Source: Akkermansia muciniphila (GTDB lineage Bacteria > Pseudomonadota > Gammaproteobacteria > Burkholderiales > Burkholderiaceae_C). Taken from it: DNA of 7,567 bases. The position numbers were made by a program, and so were the translations under genes. Location of the stretch: the NCBI GenBank assembly GCA_943327015.2, contig CALPVM020000105.1:1-7567 (forward strand). The letters are read 5' to 3'. Below the pieces are notes generated by a model that saw only the letters and a program-made list of their open reading frames with translations, was not told the DNA's origin and searched no databases. Positions 1 to 6,638 of the stretch are shown one piece after another (the stretch's first letter is position 1; the number at the start of each line of letters is the position of its first letter).

Positions 1-1529
1 GCAATTTGCTTCATGGCTTTAACCGTGCTGGTAACCGCACTGCCGCCTTCGCTGGCTTCGCGCGCTGCTTTAATAGCTTTACCATCGGTGATTTTGGCGT
101 TGTCGCTGTTTTGTGAAATGGACGCGGCCATTTGGTCAATGGATACAGTGGTTTCTTCAACAGAAGCCGCCTGTTCGCTGGCCGCTTGAGATAGCGACTG
201 TGCAGTAGCGCTGACTTGGCTTGATGCATCTAAAAGTTGGCTAGCGGACGCTTTTACCTCTTCCAAAATGTCAGAAAGTTTGTCAGCCGTTGCATTGGCA
301 TCTAATTTGACTTGATGAAAAATACCCTTTGATTCGCCAGTAATGCGCTGGGTTAAATCTCCAGAAGCCATAGCACCCAGTACCCGGCTCACATCATCCA
401 TAACAGCAGAAAGCGCATCGCTGGTTGCATTTGCATCTTTCTTAACATCTTCGAATGCTCCAAAATATTCGGCTGTGATTCGCTGTGATAAGTCGCCAAC
501 CGAAAGCGCTTTAAACACCCGCCCCATATCAGAACATATGACCGATGTGGTTTCCATGACTGAGTTGATTCCTTCGCACAGAATTGCAATCTGCCCTGAC
601 TTGCCTTGCATCGGGATACGCTGGCTCAGATCGCCTTTTTTAGCTGCGGTAGTTGCCTGTTGCGCTTGTTCAACAGCAACATTGAGCATGTTGGCGGAAC
701 GTATTTTTTCTGTAACATCCGTGGCAATTTTAAAGATTTTGACAACGCGACCCATTTCATCTTTAACGGGGGCATACACGGATTGAATCCACACCTCTTT
801 GCCAGACTGGGTAATTCGCTTAAATACGTTAGGTTGTGCTTTACCCTGTGTCAGTTCGCGCCAGAAGCTGGCATATTCTGCAGACGCAGCAGTTGCCGGC
901 TCTACAAAAATGCGATGGTGTTTGCCCACCACATCGCTGAGGGTGTACTCCATTAAGCCCAGAAAATTGTTGTTGGCGGTAATGATGTGGCCACCAAGGT
1001 CAAACTCAATATAGGCAAAAGATGAATCGATGGCATTGAGAATGCCACGAGAATTTTGGCGCTCCAATTCACTGTCTGTAATGTCATAGCGCACTCCCAA
1101 GTATTTCATGGGTTTGCCGTTTTCCCCCAAGATGGGGGCAATAACAGCGTCTACGTAGTAGGGCGTGCCATCTTTGGCACGGTTTTTAATGATGCCCCGA
1201 AAAACTTCTCCACTTCCAATCGTCGACCACAATTTTTTGAAAGTTTCTTTCGGCATGTCCGGGTGACGGGTCGTGTTGTGCGGTCTACCCAATAATTCCT
1301 CACGGCTGTATTTGGATACCTCAATAAACTTTTCATTAATGCTAAGAATGTCCCCTTTTTTATCTGCCTCAGAAACAATGCTGGTGACGTTCATTATGTC
1401 GGTACGAACTTTAAGCTCCGCCTCTACCATTGCAAGTTTTGCGGACAAACTTTTGAGTTCTTTATTGGCTTCGTCTATTTGTTTGCCAGCAAAAAGACGA
1501 GTAAGCCAAGAGGCCTGAATGGTTGACAT
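1..1529 (-). CDS. Soluble PAS-PAS-(HAMP-like)3 methyl-accepting chemotaxis protein, 3' end off the left edge
   Basis: A chemoreceptor that should pass a cytoplasmic signal to CheA through CheW. The frame is open from the ATG at 1529 to the edge: 509 residues, C-terminus missing. Order seen: coiled coil (about 15-45), PAS1 (about 50-152), PAS2 (about 163-273), three divergent HAMP-like units marked by GDL at residues 299, 345 and 390, then the start of the receptor signalling helix. The frame leaves the window before the hairpin tip. PAS1 has the Aer-like string PHNTTRHPDMP (83-93) and W101. PAS2 has KHHRIFVEP. No hydrophobic segment is long enough to span a membrane. The start is supported by AAGGA 8 bases upstream and by alignment with the N-terminus of the paralogue at 2133-4511. 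It differs from that paralogue mainly by lacking 42 coiled-coil residues and one 45-residue HAMP-like unit. It is 58 bases downstream of cheW and probably ends the visible operon. The receptor class is certain. The ligand is inference. Confidence 0.93.
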   Translation of the reverse strand, partial: MSTIQASWLTRLFAGKQIDEANKELKSLSAKLAMVEAELKVRTDIMNVTSIVSEADKKGDILSINEKFIEVSKYSREELLGRPHNTTRHPDMPKETFKKLWSTIGSGEVFRGIIKNRAKDGTPYYVDAVIAPILGENGKPMKYLGVRYDITDSELERQNSRGILNAIDSSFAYIEFDLGGHIITANNNFLGLMEYTLSDVVGKHHRIFVEPATAASAEYASFWRELTQGKAQPNVFKRITQSGKEVWIQSVYAPVKDEMGRVVKIFKIATDVTEKIRSANMLNVAVEQAQQATTAAKKGDLSQRIPMQGKSGQIAILCEGINSVMETTSVICSDMGRVFKALSVGDLSQRITAEYFGAFEDVKKDANATSDALSAVMDDVSRVLGAMASGDLTQRITGESKGIFHQVKLDANATADKLSDILEEVKASASQLLDASSQVSATAQSLSQAASEQAASVEETTVSIDQMAASISQNSDNAKITDGKAIKAAREASEGGSAVTSTVKAMKQI

Positions 1530-1537
1530 GTCGGGTA

Positions 1538-1542
1538 TCCTT
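1538..1542 (-). promoter_or_regulatory. Ribosome binding site of the left-hand receptor gene
   Basis: AAGGA lies 8 bases before the ATG at 1529. It sits inside the 58-base gap 1530-1587, the longest non-coding stretch in the window. I see no hairpin with a U-run and no convincing -35/-10 pair in that gap, so read-through from cheW is the simplest reading. Confidence 0.7.
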
Positions 1543-1587
1543 TTTGTAGTTGTTGACAGTTACTATGCGGTTAATCGAGTCTGGACG

Positions 1588-2124
1588 TTAATGTACATTT
1601 TGGTTGTTTAAAGCATTTTCCTGCGCCTGCTCGCACAGTTCTGCCATTTCTTGAACGTCTAGCGCTTTGTGTGGCTCTAAGATGATGACAAAGTTATCTC
1701 CCACTTTGCCCATGCCTTTAATGAACTCGCGCCGCACTGCGCCGCCAAATTGCGGTGGTGGCTCAATTTGGTTGGCAGCAATGTCAATGACAGCACTAAC
1801 GGCATCTACCATCAGTCCAAGTTCTACGCGCTCACCATCACGGTGGGAGTCAAAAATCACGATGCAGGTCTTTTTGCCCACTTTGGCTGGTGTTTTACCA
1901 AAACGCGCTTGTAGGTCAATGACAGGCACTACTGCACCACGCAGGTTGATAACGCCTCGCACGAACTCAGGCATTAAGGGCACAGGTGTCATTTGGCCAT
2001 ACTGAATAATTTCGCGTACAGCATTGATGTCAATGGCAAATGAACCGTTGTCTAGCAAAAAAGTCAAATACTGGCCTGTTGTATTTGCATTCACGGGAGT
2101 GGGTGAGGGTGTTGGTGCGCTCAT
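1588..2124 (-). CDS. cheW: CheW-type coupling protein
   Basis: Adaptor that links receptor hairpins to the P5 domain of CheA in the chemosensory array. It is 178 residues, slightly longer than typical CheW (about 150-170). Residues 1-16 are a Pro/Thr/Ala-rich tail. The CheW fold follows from GQYLTFLLDNGSFAIDI (17-33), with the diagnostic RGVINLRGAVVPVIDL at 56-71. R62 in NLRG matches the conserved arginine of that loop in E. coli CheW. The second subdomain runs from about 85 (CIVIFDS, then GLMVDAVSAVIDI) to FVIILEPHKAL (145-155), and residues 156-178 form a helical acidic tail. The start has AAGGG five bases upstream, overlapping the stop codon of the preceding receptor gene, so the two are probably translationally coupled. 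Its position between two paralogous receptors suggests it serves both. Assignment is firm; which receptors it actually couples is inference. Confidence 0.95.
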   Translation of the reverse strand: MSAPTPSPTPVNANTTGQYLTFLLDNGSFAIDINAVREIIQYGQMTPVPLMPEFVRGVINLRGAVVPVIDLQARFGKTPAKVGKKTCIVIFDSHRDGERVELGLMVDAVSAVIDIAANQIEPPPQFGGAVRREFIKGMGKVGDNFVIILEPHKALDVQEMAELCEQAQENALNNQNVH

Positions 2125-2129
2125 AGTAG

Positions 2130-2134
2130 CCCTT
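2130..2134 (-). promoter_or_regulatory. Ribosome binding site of cheW, overlapping the upstream stop codon
   Basis: AAGGG begins within the TAA (2135-2133) that ends the upstream receptor gene and is five bases from the cheW ATG. This arrangement favours coupled translation of receptor and adaptor. Confidence 0.65.
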
Positions 2135-4511
2135 AGTAGGGTTTAAAGTTGCTTTCTAGTCCGCGTGGGGTGGCACTTGCCGTGCGCATACTGGCTACTT
2201 GTGTGCGCTTGCGCCCAGCGGGTTCAGATTCTGCCCATGTTTTGCGGCTCATATGGCTGGAAGCGTTATCGTTTCCGAAACTAAAGAAACTGATCGACTG
2301 TTGCAGTTGCTCCGCTTGGCCGGACAACTCTTCTGAGGTTGCGGCCAGCTCTTCGGAGGCGGAAGCATTTTGCTGGGTTACCTTGTTAAGCTGCGACATG
2401 GCATTGCCAATTTGGCCAACAGCAGAGCTTTGCTCCTGCGAGGCAGCTGCAATTTCTTGCACCAGTTCAGAGGTGCTTTTGATGGACGGCACAATTTCAT
2501 CCAGCAGCCGGCCAGCGCGCTCTGCGGTTGATACACTGTCTGCAGCTAAATCACCAATTTCTTTAGCTGCTTCTTGGCTGCGCTCGGCCAGTTTACGCAC
2601 CTCAGCCGCCACCACCGCAAAGCCTTTGCCGTGTTCGCCGGCGCGGGCAGCTTCAATAGCGGCATTAAGCGCCAGCAGATTGGTTTGGTAGGCAATATCG
2701 TCCACAATGCCAATTTTGGAAGCAATTTGCTTCATGGCTTTAACCGTGCTGGTAACCGCGCTTCCGCCTTCGCTGGCTTCGCGTGCTGCCTTGATGGCTT
2801 TGCCATCGGTAATTTTGGCGTTGTCGCTGTTTTGTGAAATCGACGCGGCCATTTGGTCTACGGACGCAGTAGTTTCTTCTACTGAAGCAGCTTGTTCGCT
2901 GGCTGCTTGCGACAAAGACTGGGCGGTAGCACTTACTTGACCTGACGCATCGAGTAGCTGCTCTGATGAAGCACGAACCTCTTCAATAATGCTCGAGAGC
3001 TTGTCGCAGCTCGCATTAGCATCACGTTTGACTTGGTCAAACACGCCTTTTTCTTCGCGCGTAATGCGTTGCGATAAATCACCCTGCGCCAACCCGGAGA
3101 ATATGCGTCCAATATCATCCACAATGGTGGCCAGTTTTTCGCAGCTGGCATTAGCGTCGCGTTTCACGGTGTTGAATACACCTTTCTCTTCGCGCGTGAT
3201 TCGTTGCGATAAATCGCCTTGGGCAAGGCCAGAGAAAATGCGTCCAATATCTTCCACAATCGTGGCCAGTTTTTCACTGGTCATATTGGCATCACGCTTG
3301 AGTTGGTCAAAAACGCCTGCATAGTCGCGGGTAATGCGCTGGGTCATGTCTCCCAAAGATTGCCCGGCAAGTACTCTGCCTACATCAGAGCAAATAACTC
3401 CGGTGGTTTCAATAACCGAGTTAATGCCTTCGCACAGTGCGGCAATTTGCCCTGTTTTACCCTGCATAGAAATACGTTGGCTCAAGTCGCCGTTTTTAGC
3501 TGCGGCAGTAACCTTTTGTGCTTGCTCAACAGCCAGTGCCAGCATGTTGCTTGCATTGATCTGTGCAGTGACATCAGTAGCAATTTTGATGATTTTGACA
3601 ACACGACCCATTTCATCTTTAACGGGGGCATAGACAGCTTGAACCCAGACCTCCTGACCGGACTTGGTCATGCGCTTAACGGTGTCATTTTGTGATTTGC
3701 CCAGATTGAGTTCTTGCCAGAATACGGCGTAGGCAGCCGACGCGCTGAATGCTGGATCGACAAACATGCGGTGGTGATTGCCCTTGATCTCATCCAACTG
3801 GTAGCCCATGAGCTGTAAAAAAATCTTGTTAGCGGTCAAGACATGACCTGACAGATCAAACTCTATATAAGCAAATGTAGTGTCAATAGCACCCAATATG
3901 CCTCGTGCATTGTGGCGCTCGAGCTCAGTCGTTGTAATGTCGTAACGCACACCCAAATACTTCATGGGCTTGCCGTTTTCACCCAAGATAGGTGCAATAA
4001 CAGCATCTACGTAGTAGGGGGTGCCATCTTTAGCGCGGTTTTTGATAATGCCGCGAAACATATCGCCGCGTCCAATGGTAGACCACAGTTGCTTAAAGGT
4101 GTCTTTAGGCATGTCGGGGTGGCGTGTGGTGTTGTGTGGCTTGCCAATCAGTTCCGTGCGGCTGTATTTAGACACCTCAATAAATTTTTCATTGATGCTG
4201 AGGATGTCGCCTTTTTTATCGGACTCAGACACAATGCTCGTAACATTCATGATGTCTGTACGCACTTTGAGTTCTGATTCAGTAGCGCTTAATTTTTGCG
4301 TTGTTTCCGCTAGTTTTTGGTTAGCGGTTGCCAAACTTTGGTTTGCCTCGTACAGCTTGCGGGCTTCCTGTTGGTATTGTTCGTTGGCCTCATTAAAAGC
4401 GGCTTCTGCTTTGTTACGAGCGAGTTCCAGTTTTCTTAATTCTTCGTTGGCTTTCTCGATTTCTGTACCTGCTACCAGTTTTGCAATCCATGTGGGGTTA
4501 ATGGTGGTCAT
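2133..4511 (-). CDS. Soluble PAS-PAS-(HAMP-like)4 methyl-accepting chemotaxis protein
   Basis: Full-length 792-residue chemoreceptor with no transmembrane helix, so it is predicted to be cytoplasmic. Order: coiled coil (about 15-85, with repeated ANxxL-type heptads); PAS1 (about 92-194) with PHNTTRHPDMP at 125-135 and W143, as in the FAD-binding PAS of Aer; PAS2 (about 205-315) with HHRMF at 246-250; four HAMP-like units marked by GDL/GDM at 341, 387, 432 and 477, each followed by a degenerate DExG-like motif (EEKG at 441-444 and 486-489); then the signalling hairpin. Candidate methylation sites are E545-E546 and E720-E721/E727-E728. The hairpin tip is at about 604-645 (DIAYQTNLLALNAAIEAARA and following). 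The last 45 or so residues are a Ser/Arg-rich tail ending NFKPY, with no NWETF-like pentapeptide. The start is backed by AGGAA seven bases upstream and by the paralogue's matching N-terminus. It lies 21 bases after cheA and 8 before cheW. Family is certain; redox/energy sensing is inferred from Aer similarity. Confidence 0.95.
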   Translation of the reverse strand: MTTINPTWIAKLVAGTEIEKANEELRKLELARNKAEAAFNEANEQYQQEARKLYEANQSLATANQKLAETTQKLSATESELKVRTDIMNVTSIVSESDKKGDILSINEKFIEVSKYSRTELIGKPHNTTRHPDMPKDTFKQLWSTIGRGDMFRGIIKNRAKDGTPYYVDAVIAPILGENGKPMKYLGVRYDITTTELERHNARGILGAIDTTFAYIEFDLSGHVLTANKIFLQLMGYQLDEIKGNHHRMFVDPAFSASAAYAVFWQELNLGKSQNDTVKRMTKSGQEVWVQAVYAPVKDEMGRVVKIIKIATDVTAQINASNMLALAVEQAQKVTAAAKNGDLSQRISMQGKTGQIAALCEGINSVIETTGVICSDVGRVLAGQSLGDMTQRITRDYAGVFDQLKRDANMTSEKLATIVEDIGRIFSGLAQGDLSQRITREEKGVFNTVKRDANASCEKLATIVDDIGRIFSGLAQGDLSQRITREEKGVFDQVKRDANASCDKLSSIIEEVRASSEQLLDASGQVSATAQSLSQAASEQAASVEETTASVDQMAASISQNSDNAKITDGKAIKAAREASEGGSAVTSTVKAMKQIASKIGIVDDIAYQTNLLALNAAIEAARAGEHGKGFAVVAAEVRKLAERSQEAAKEIGDLAADSVSTAERAGRLLDEIVPSIKSTSELVQEIAAASQEQSSAVGQIGNAMSQLNKVTQQNASASEELAATSEELSGQAEQLQQSISFFSFGNDNASSHMSRKTWAESEPAGRKRTQVASMRTASATPRGLESNFKPY
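2722..2840 (-). repeat. Segment of near-identical DNA shared with the paralogous receptor gene at 1-119
   Basis: Bases 2722-2759 are identical to 1-38, and 2812-2840 are identical to 91-119, with only scattered, mostly silent differences between. The segment encodes the N-terminal helix of the signalling hairpin. The same alignment continues through both genes with offsets of 2721, then 2856, then 2982 bases, each step marking an indel. A further identical 29-base tract is 748-776 against 3604-3632. The identity at the left edge could extend beyond the window. Confidence 0.85.
2949..3353 (-). repeat. Tandem 135-bp repeats encoding 45-residue HAMP-like units
   Basis: Three consecutive 45-codon units inside the right-hand receptor gene, taking GDL/GDM as the unit start: 3219-3353 (residues 387-431), 3084-3218 (432-476) and 2949-3083 (477-521). 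A fourth, more diverged unit of 46 codons precedes them at 3354-3491 (341-386). The period is visible in the DNA: the octamer GTGGCCAG on the plus strand recurs at 3127 and 3262, exactly 135 bases apart. By eye roughly four in five bases agree between the two copies covering about 3001-3134 and 3136-3269. The protein repeat SGLAQGDLSQRITREEKGVF occurs twice, exactly. The left-hand receptor has one unit fewer. Confidence 0.88.
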
Positions 4512-4518
4512 GAGTGAG

Positions 4519-4523
4519 TTCCT
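4519..4523 (-). promoter_or_regulatory. Ribosome binding site of the right-hand receptor gene
   Basis: AGGAA is seven bases before the ATG at 4511, within the 21-base gap after the cheA stop codon. It supports this start over any internal methionine. Confidence 0.65.
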
Positions 4524-4532
4524 AGGTATGGA

Positions 4533-6638
4533 TTAAATAGTTTGTGCGCGAGAAGTCGTGGCTTCGCGTGGACTGTGGTTGGTAGTGTTGGACGGCTCAG
4601 CATGTTCGGCTGCCATTTCACCGAGTGCAAAAATATCAAGAATCAGTGCAACTTCGCCGTTGCCAAGGATGGATGACCCTGAAATACATTGCAAACTCTT
4701 AAATATGCGACCCATGGGTTTAATAACTGTTTGGTGTTGTCCCATTAAATGGTCCACAGCTATACCGTAATACTGAGTGCCAGATTGCACGACCACGGTG
4801 CTGGCGCGCTGGGGCAGGGGATCGTTAATGCTGTACATTTGCCGCAGGTTAATCACGGGCAGTACTCGGCCACGCAACTCCACGCAACTCACACTAGGAC
4901 GCCCGCTATTGAGCAAGGGTACGCCGGTTTCAATGACTTCTACTACCGATTCGAGGGGTAGAATGAATTTAGATTCACCCACGCTCACCAAAAAGCCGTC
5001 AATAATGGCCAGCGTAAGGGGGAGCCGTATATTGATCTGGGTGCCATAACCCTCAACGCTGGTTATTTGTACCGAGCCGCGCAGTGCCTCAATATTGCTG
5101 CGCACCACATCCATTCCCACACCCCGGCCTGAGAGGTTGGTAACTTGCTCTGCCGTAGAAAAACCAGGGGCAAAAATGAGTTTTAGAATTTCTGCGTCTG
5201 AGGGAGTAACGCCTTTTTCTACCAGGCCGCGTTCCCAGGCACGCGCTAAAACTTTTTGCCGGCGAATGCCACGACCGTCGTCTTCAATACGGATCAAAAT
5301 ACTACCAGTTTCATGTTTGGCGCTCAGGCGCAACATGCCTTGCGCAGATTTGCCTGCAGCTATGCGCTCTTCAGGACTTTCTAAGCCATGGTCGAGTGCA
5401 TTACGCACCAGATGCATCATAGGGTCGGAAATTTTTTCGACCATGGATTTATCAAGCTCGGTTTCACCACCAAAGAACTCAAAATTGACGTCTTTACCCA
5501 GCGAATTGGCGGTGTCGCGCACCACCCGCCGAAAGCGACTAAATGCCTCGCCAATAGGAACCATACGCAGCTGCAGCGTGCCATTGCGAATTTCTTCGAT
5601 CAGGCGCGCCATATTCAGGTTGGCTTCAATGAGGGCATTTTGGCGCGTTTGGCGAGCCAGCATTTCTGCGCCTGCACTGGCAACAACCAGTTCACCCAGT
5701 AAATTAATGACGGTGTCGAGCCGGTCTGCCTGCACCCGAATAAAACGTGATTCTTCGTTGGGAACTGCAGCCTTAGCTTTGTTTGATTTAGGTGCTGCAT
5801 CCGTGCTGGTTGGGTCCGCAACGGCCACTGGGTTAGTGGGTATGGCAACTTCGGTACTGGGTTGAGGGGGCTCTGATGCTGCAGGCGGGTTTAATGGAGT
5901 AATTTGTAGTTCGCACTCTTCACGCACAAAACTGAAGGCGGATTCAATTTTTTCCAAGCCGGCATTGGTGGTGATAAAACAGCGCAGACTGATAAAACAC
6001 GATTCTGCATCCAGAGCGCCAAGTTCAGGTATACGGTCGAGCTTGCATTGCACATTGCTTACTGTGCCCACACTTTCGAGATAAGTCAGGATGGAGATAG
6101 GATCCATTCCGTTGCGGAATGTATCTTGTCCAAACGCAGCAAGAATGCACCATTCTTGTTCACCGCTTTGGGTGCCGGCGATATCGGTTGGGCTTGATTC
6201 TACTCTATTGTCCGCATGCGAATCACCCGTATACGTTTGTAACTGATTGACCAGAATTTTTCTTTCTTGTTCGTGTTCTGGTAGGTCAAGTTGCGGGTTG
6301 CTGGCAGCTTCAATAAGATGGCTAATGGCGTCGCCACACTGAAGTAAAAGTGTGCTAAGAGATGGGCTGAGTGTTACATCGCCCTCGCGCATTTGGTCCA
6401 GCAAAGTTTCTACATGGTGGGTAAATGCTACGACTTGGTGTAAACCAAAAATACCTGCAGAGCCTTTAATGGTGTGTGCACAGCGGAATAGTTCGTCTAA
6501 CAGACCACGGTTTTCGGGGTCTTCTTCGAGCTGAAGCAACAGGTCTTCTAAACTGGTGAGCTGCTCGTTGGCCTCGGCAATAAATACGGGCAGTGCTTCT
6601 AGAATAAAACTCTGGTCATCGTTGTTGGTGGTACTCAT
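4533..6638 (-). CDS. cheA: Chemotaxis sensor histidine kinase CheA
   Basis: Autophosphorylating kinase of the array, which passes phosphate to CheY. It is 701 residues with all five regions. P1/Hpt is about 1-115, with phospho-acceptor H55 in AHTIKGSAG (54-62). A P2-like region (about 161-248) has a predicted beta-alpha-beta-beta-alpha-beta order. A Pro/Ala-rich linker covers 249-292. P3 dimerisation is about 298-375. The P4 ATPase is about 376-540, with the N box HLVRNALDHG (409-418), G1 DDGRG (453-457), F box APGFSTA (490-496) and G2 GRGVGMD (504-510). The P5 CheW-like domain is about 545-675 (ELRGRVLPVINL at 587-598). A Ser/Thr-rich tail ends the protein, with no fused receiver. All catalytic residues appear intact. 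Its ATG overlaps the stop of the STAS gene by four bases (ATGA). The Shine-Dalgarno is weak (GGA about ten bases away), so translation is probably coupled. Confidence 0.97.
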   Translation of the reverse strand: MSTTNNDDQSFILEALPVFIAEANEQLTSLEDLLLQLEEDPENRGLLDELFRCAHTIKGSAGIFGLHQVVAFTHHVETLLDQMREGDVTLSPSLSTLLLQCGDAISHLIEAASNPQLDLPEHEQERKILVNQLQTYTGDSHADNRVESSPTDIAGTQSGEQEWCILAAFGQDTFRNGMDPISILTYLESVGTVSNVQCKLDRIPELGALDAESCFISLRCFITTNAGLEKIESAFSFVREECELQITPLNPPAASEPPQPSTEVAIPTNPVAVADPTSTDAAPKSNKAKAAVPNEESRFIRVQADRLDTVINLLGELVVASAGAEMLARQTRQNALIEANLNMARLIEEIRNGTLQLRMVPIGEAFSRFRRVVRDTANSLGKDVNFEFFGGETELDKSMVEKISDPMMHLVRNALDHGLESPEERIAAGKSAQGMLRLSAKHETGSILIRIEDDGRGIRRQKVLARAWERGLVEKGVTPSDAEILKLIFAPGFSTAEQVTNLSGRGVGMDVVRSNIEALRGSVQITSVEGYGTQINIRLPLTLAIIDGFLVSVGESKFILPLESVVEVIETGVPLLNSGRPSVSCVELRGRVLPVINLRQMYSINDPLPQRASTVVVQSGTQYYGIAVDHLMGQHQTVIKPMGRIFKSLQCISGSSILGNGEVALILDIFALGEMAAEHAEPSNTTNHSPREATTSRAQTI
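6635..6638 (-). promoter_or_regulatory. ATGA start-stop overlap between the STAS gene and cheA
   Basis: The cheA start ATG (6638-6636) and the STAS stop TGA (6637-6635) share bases. This is the classic arrangement for translational coupling and suggests the two proteins are made in a fixed ratio. Confidence 0.85.

Noticed and set aside
1530..1587. Gap between cheW and the left-hand receptor, considered as a promoter or terminator
   Set aside because: Only 58 bases, with no GC-rich hairpin followed by a U-run and no credible -35/-10 pair. Only the ribosome binding site can be supported.
1..2721. Direct repeat around cheW, considered as a transposon or composite element
   Set aside because: The repeated sequence is receptor coding DNA, with no transposase, terminal inverted repeats or target-site duplication in view. 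Tandem gene duplication explains it.
2949..3491. Regularly spaced repeats, considered as a CRISPR array or satellite
   Set aside because: The period is exactly 45 codons, the unit is wholly coding and there are no unique spacers. It is a protein-domain repeat.
4870..4890. Perfect 10-bp tandem repeat in cheA
   Set aside because: It falls in the conserved P5 stretch VELRG and the frame is intact through it. It looks like chance similarity of two VEL/SCV-type codon runs, not a slippage site with a visible consequence.
5095..5865. Long open frame on the plus strand opposite cheA (256 codons), with similar ones opposite the receptors (for example 2149-2691 and 4021-4536)
   Set aside because: They lie wholly antisense to genes with intact, recognisable domains. 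Their translations are rich in Ser, Arg and Ala without motifs, as expected from shadows of biased codon use.
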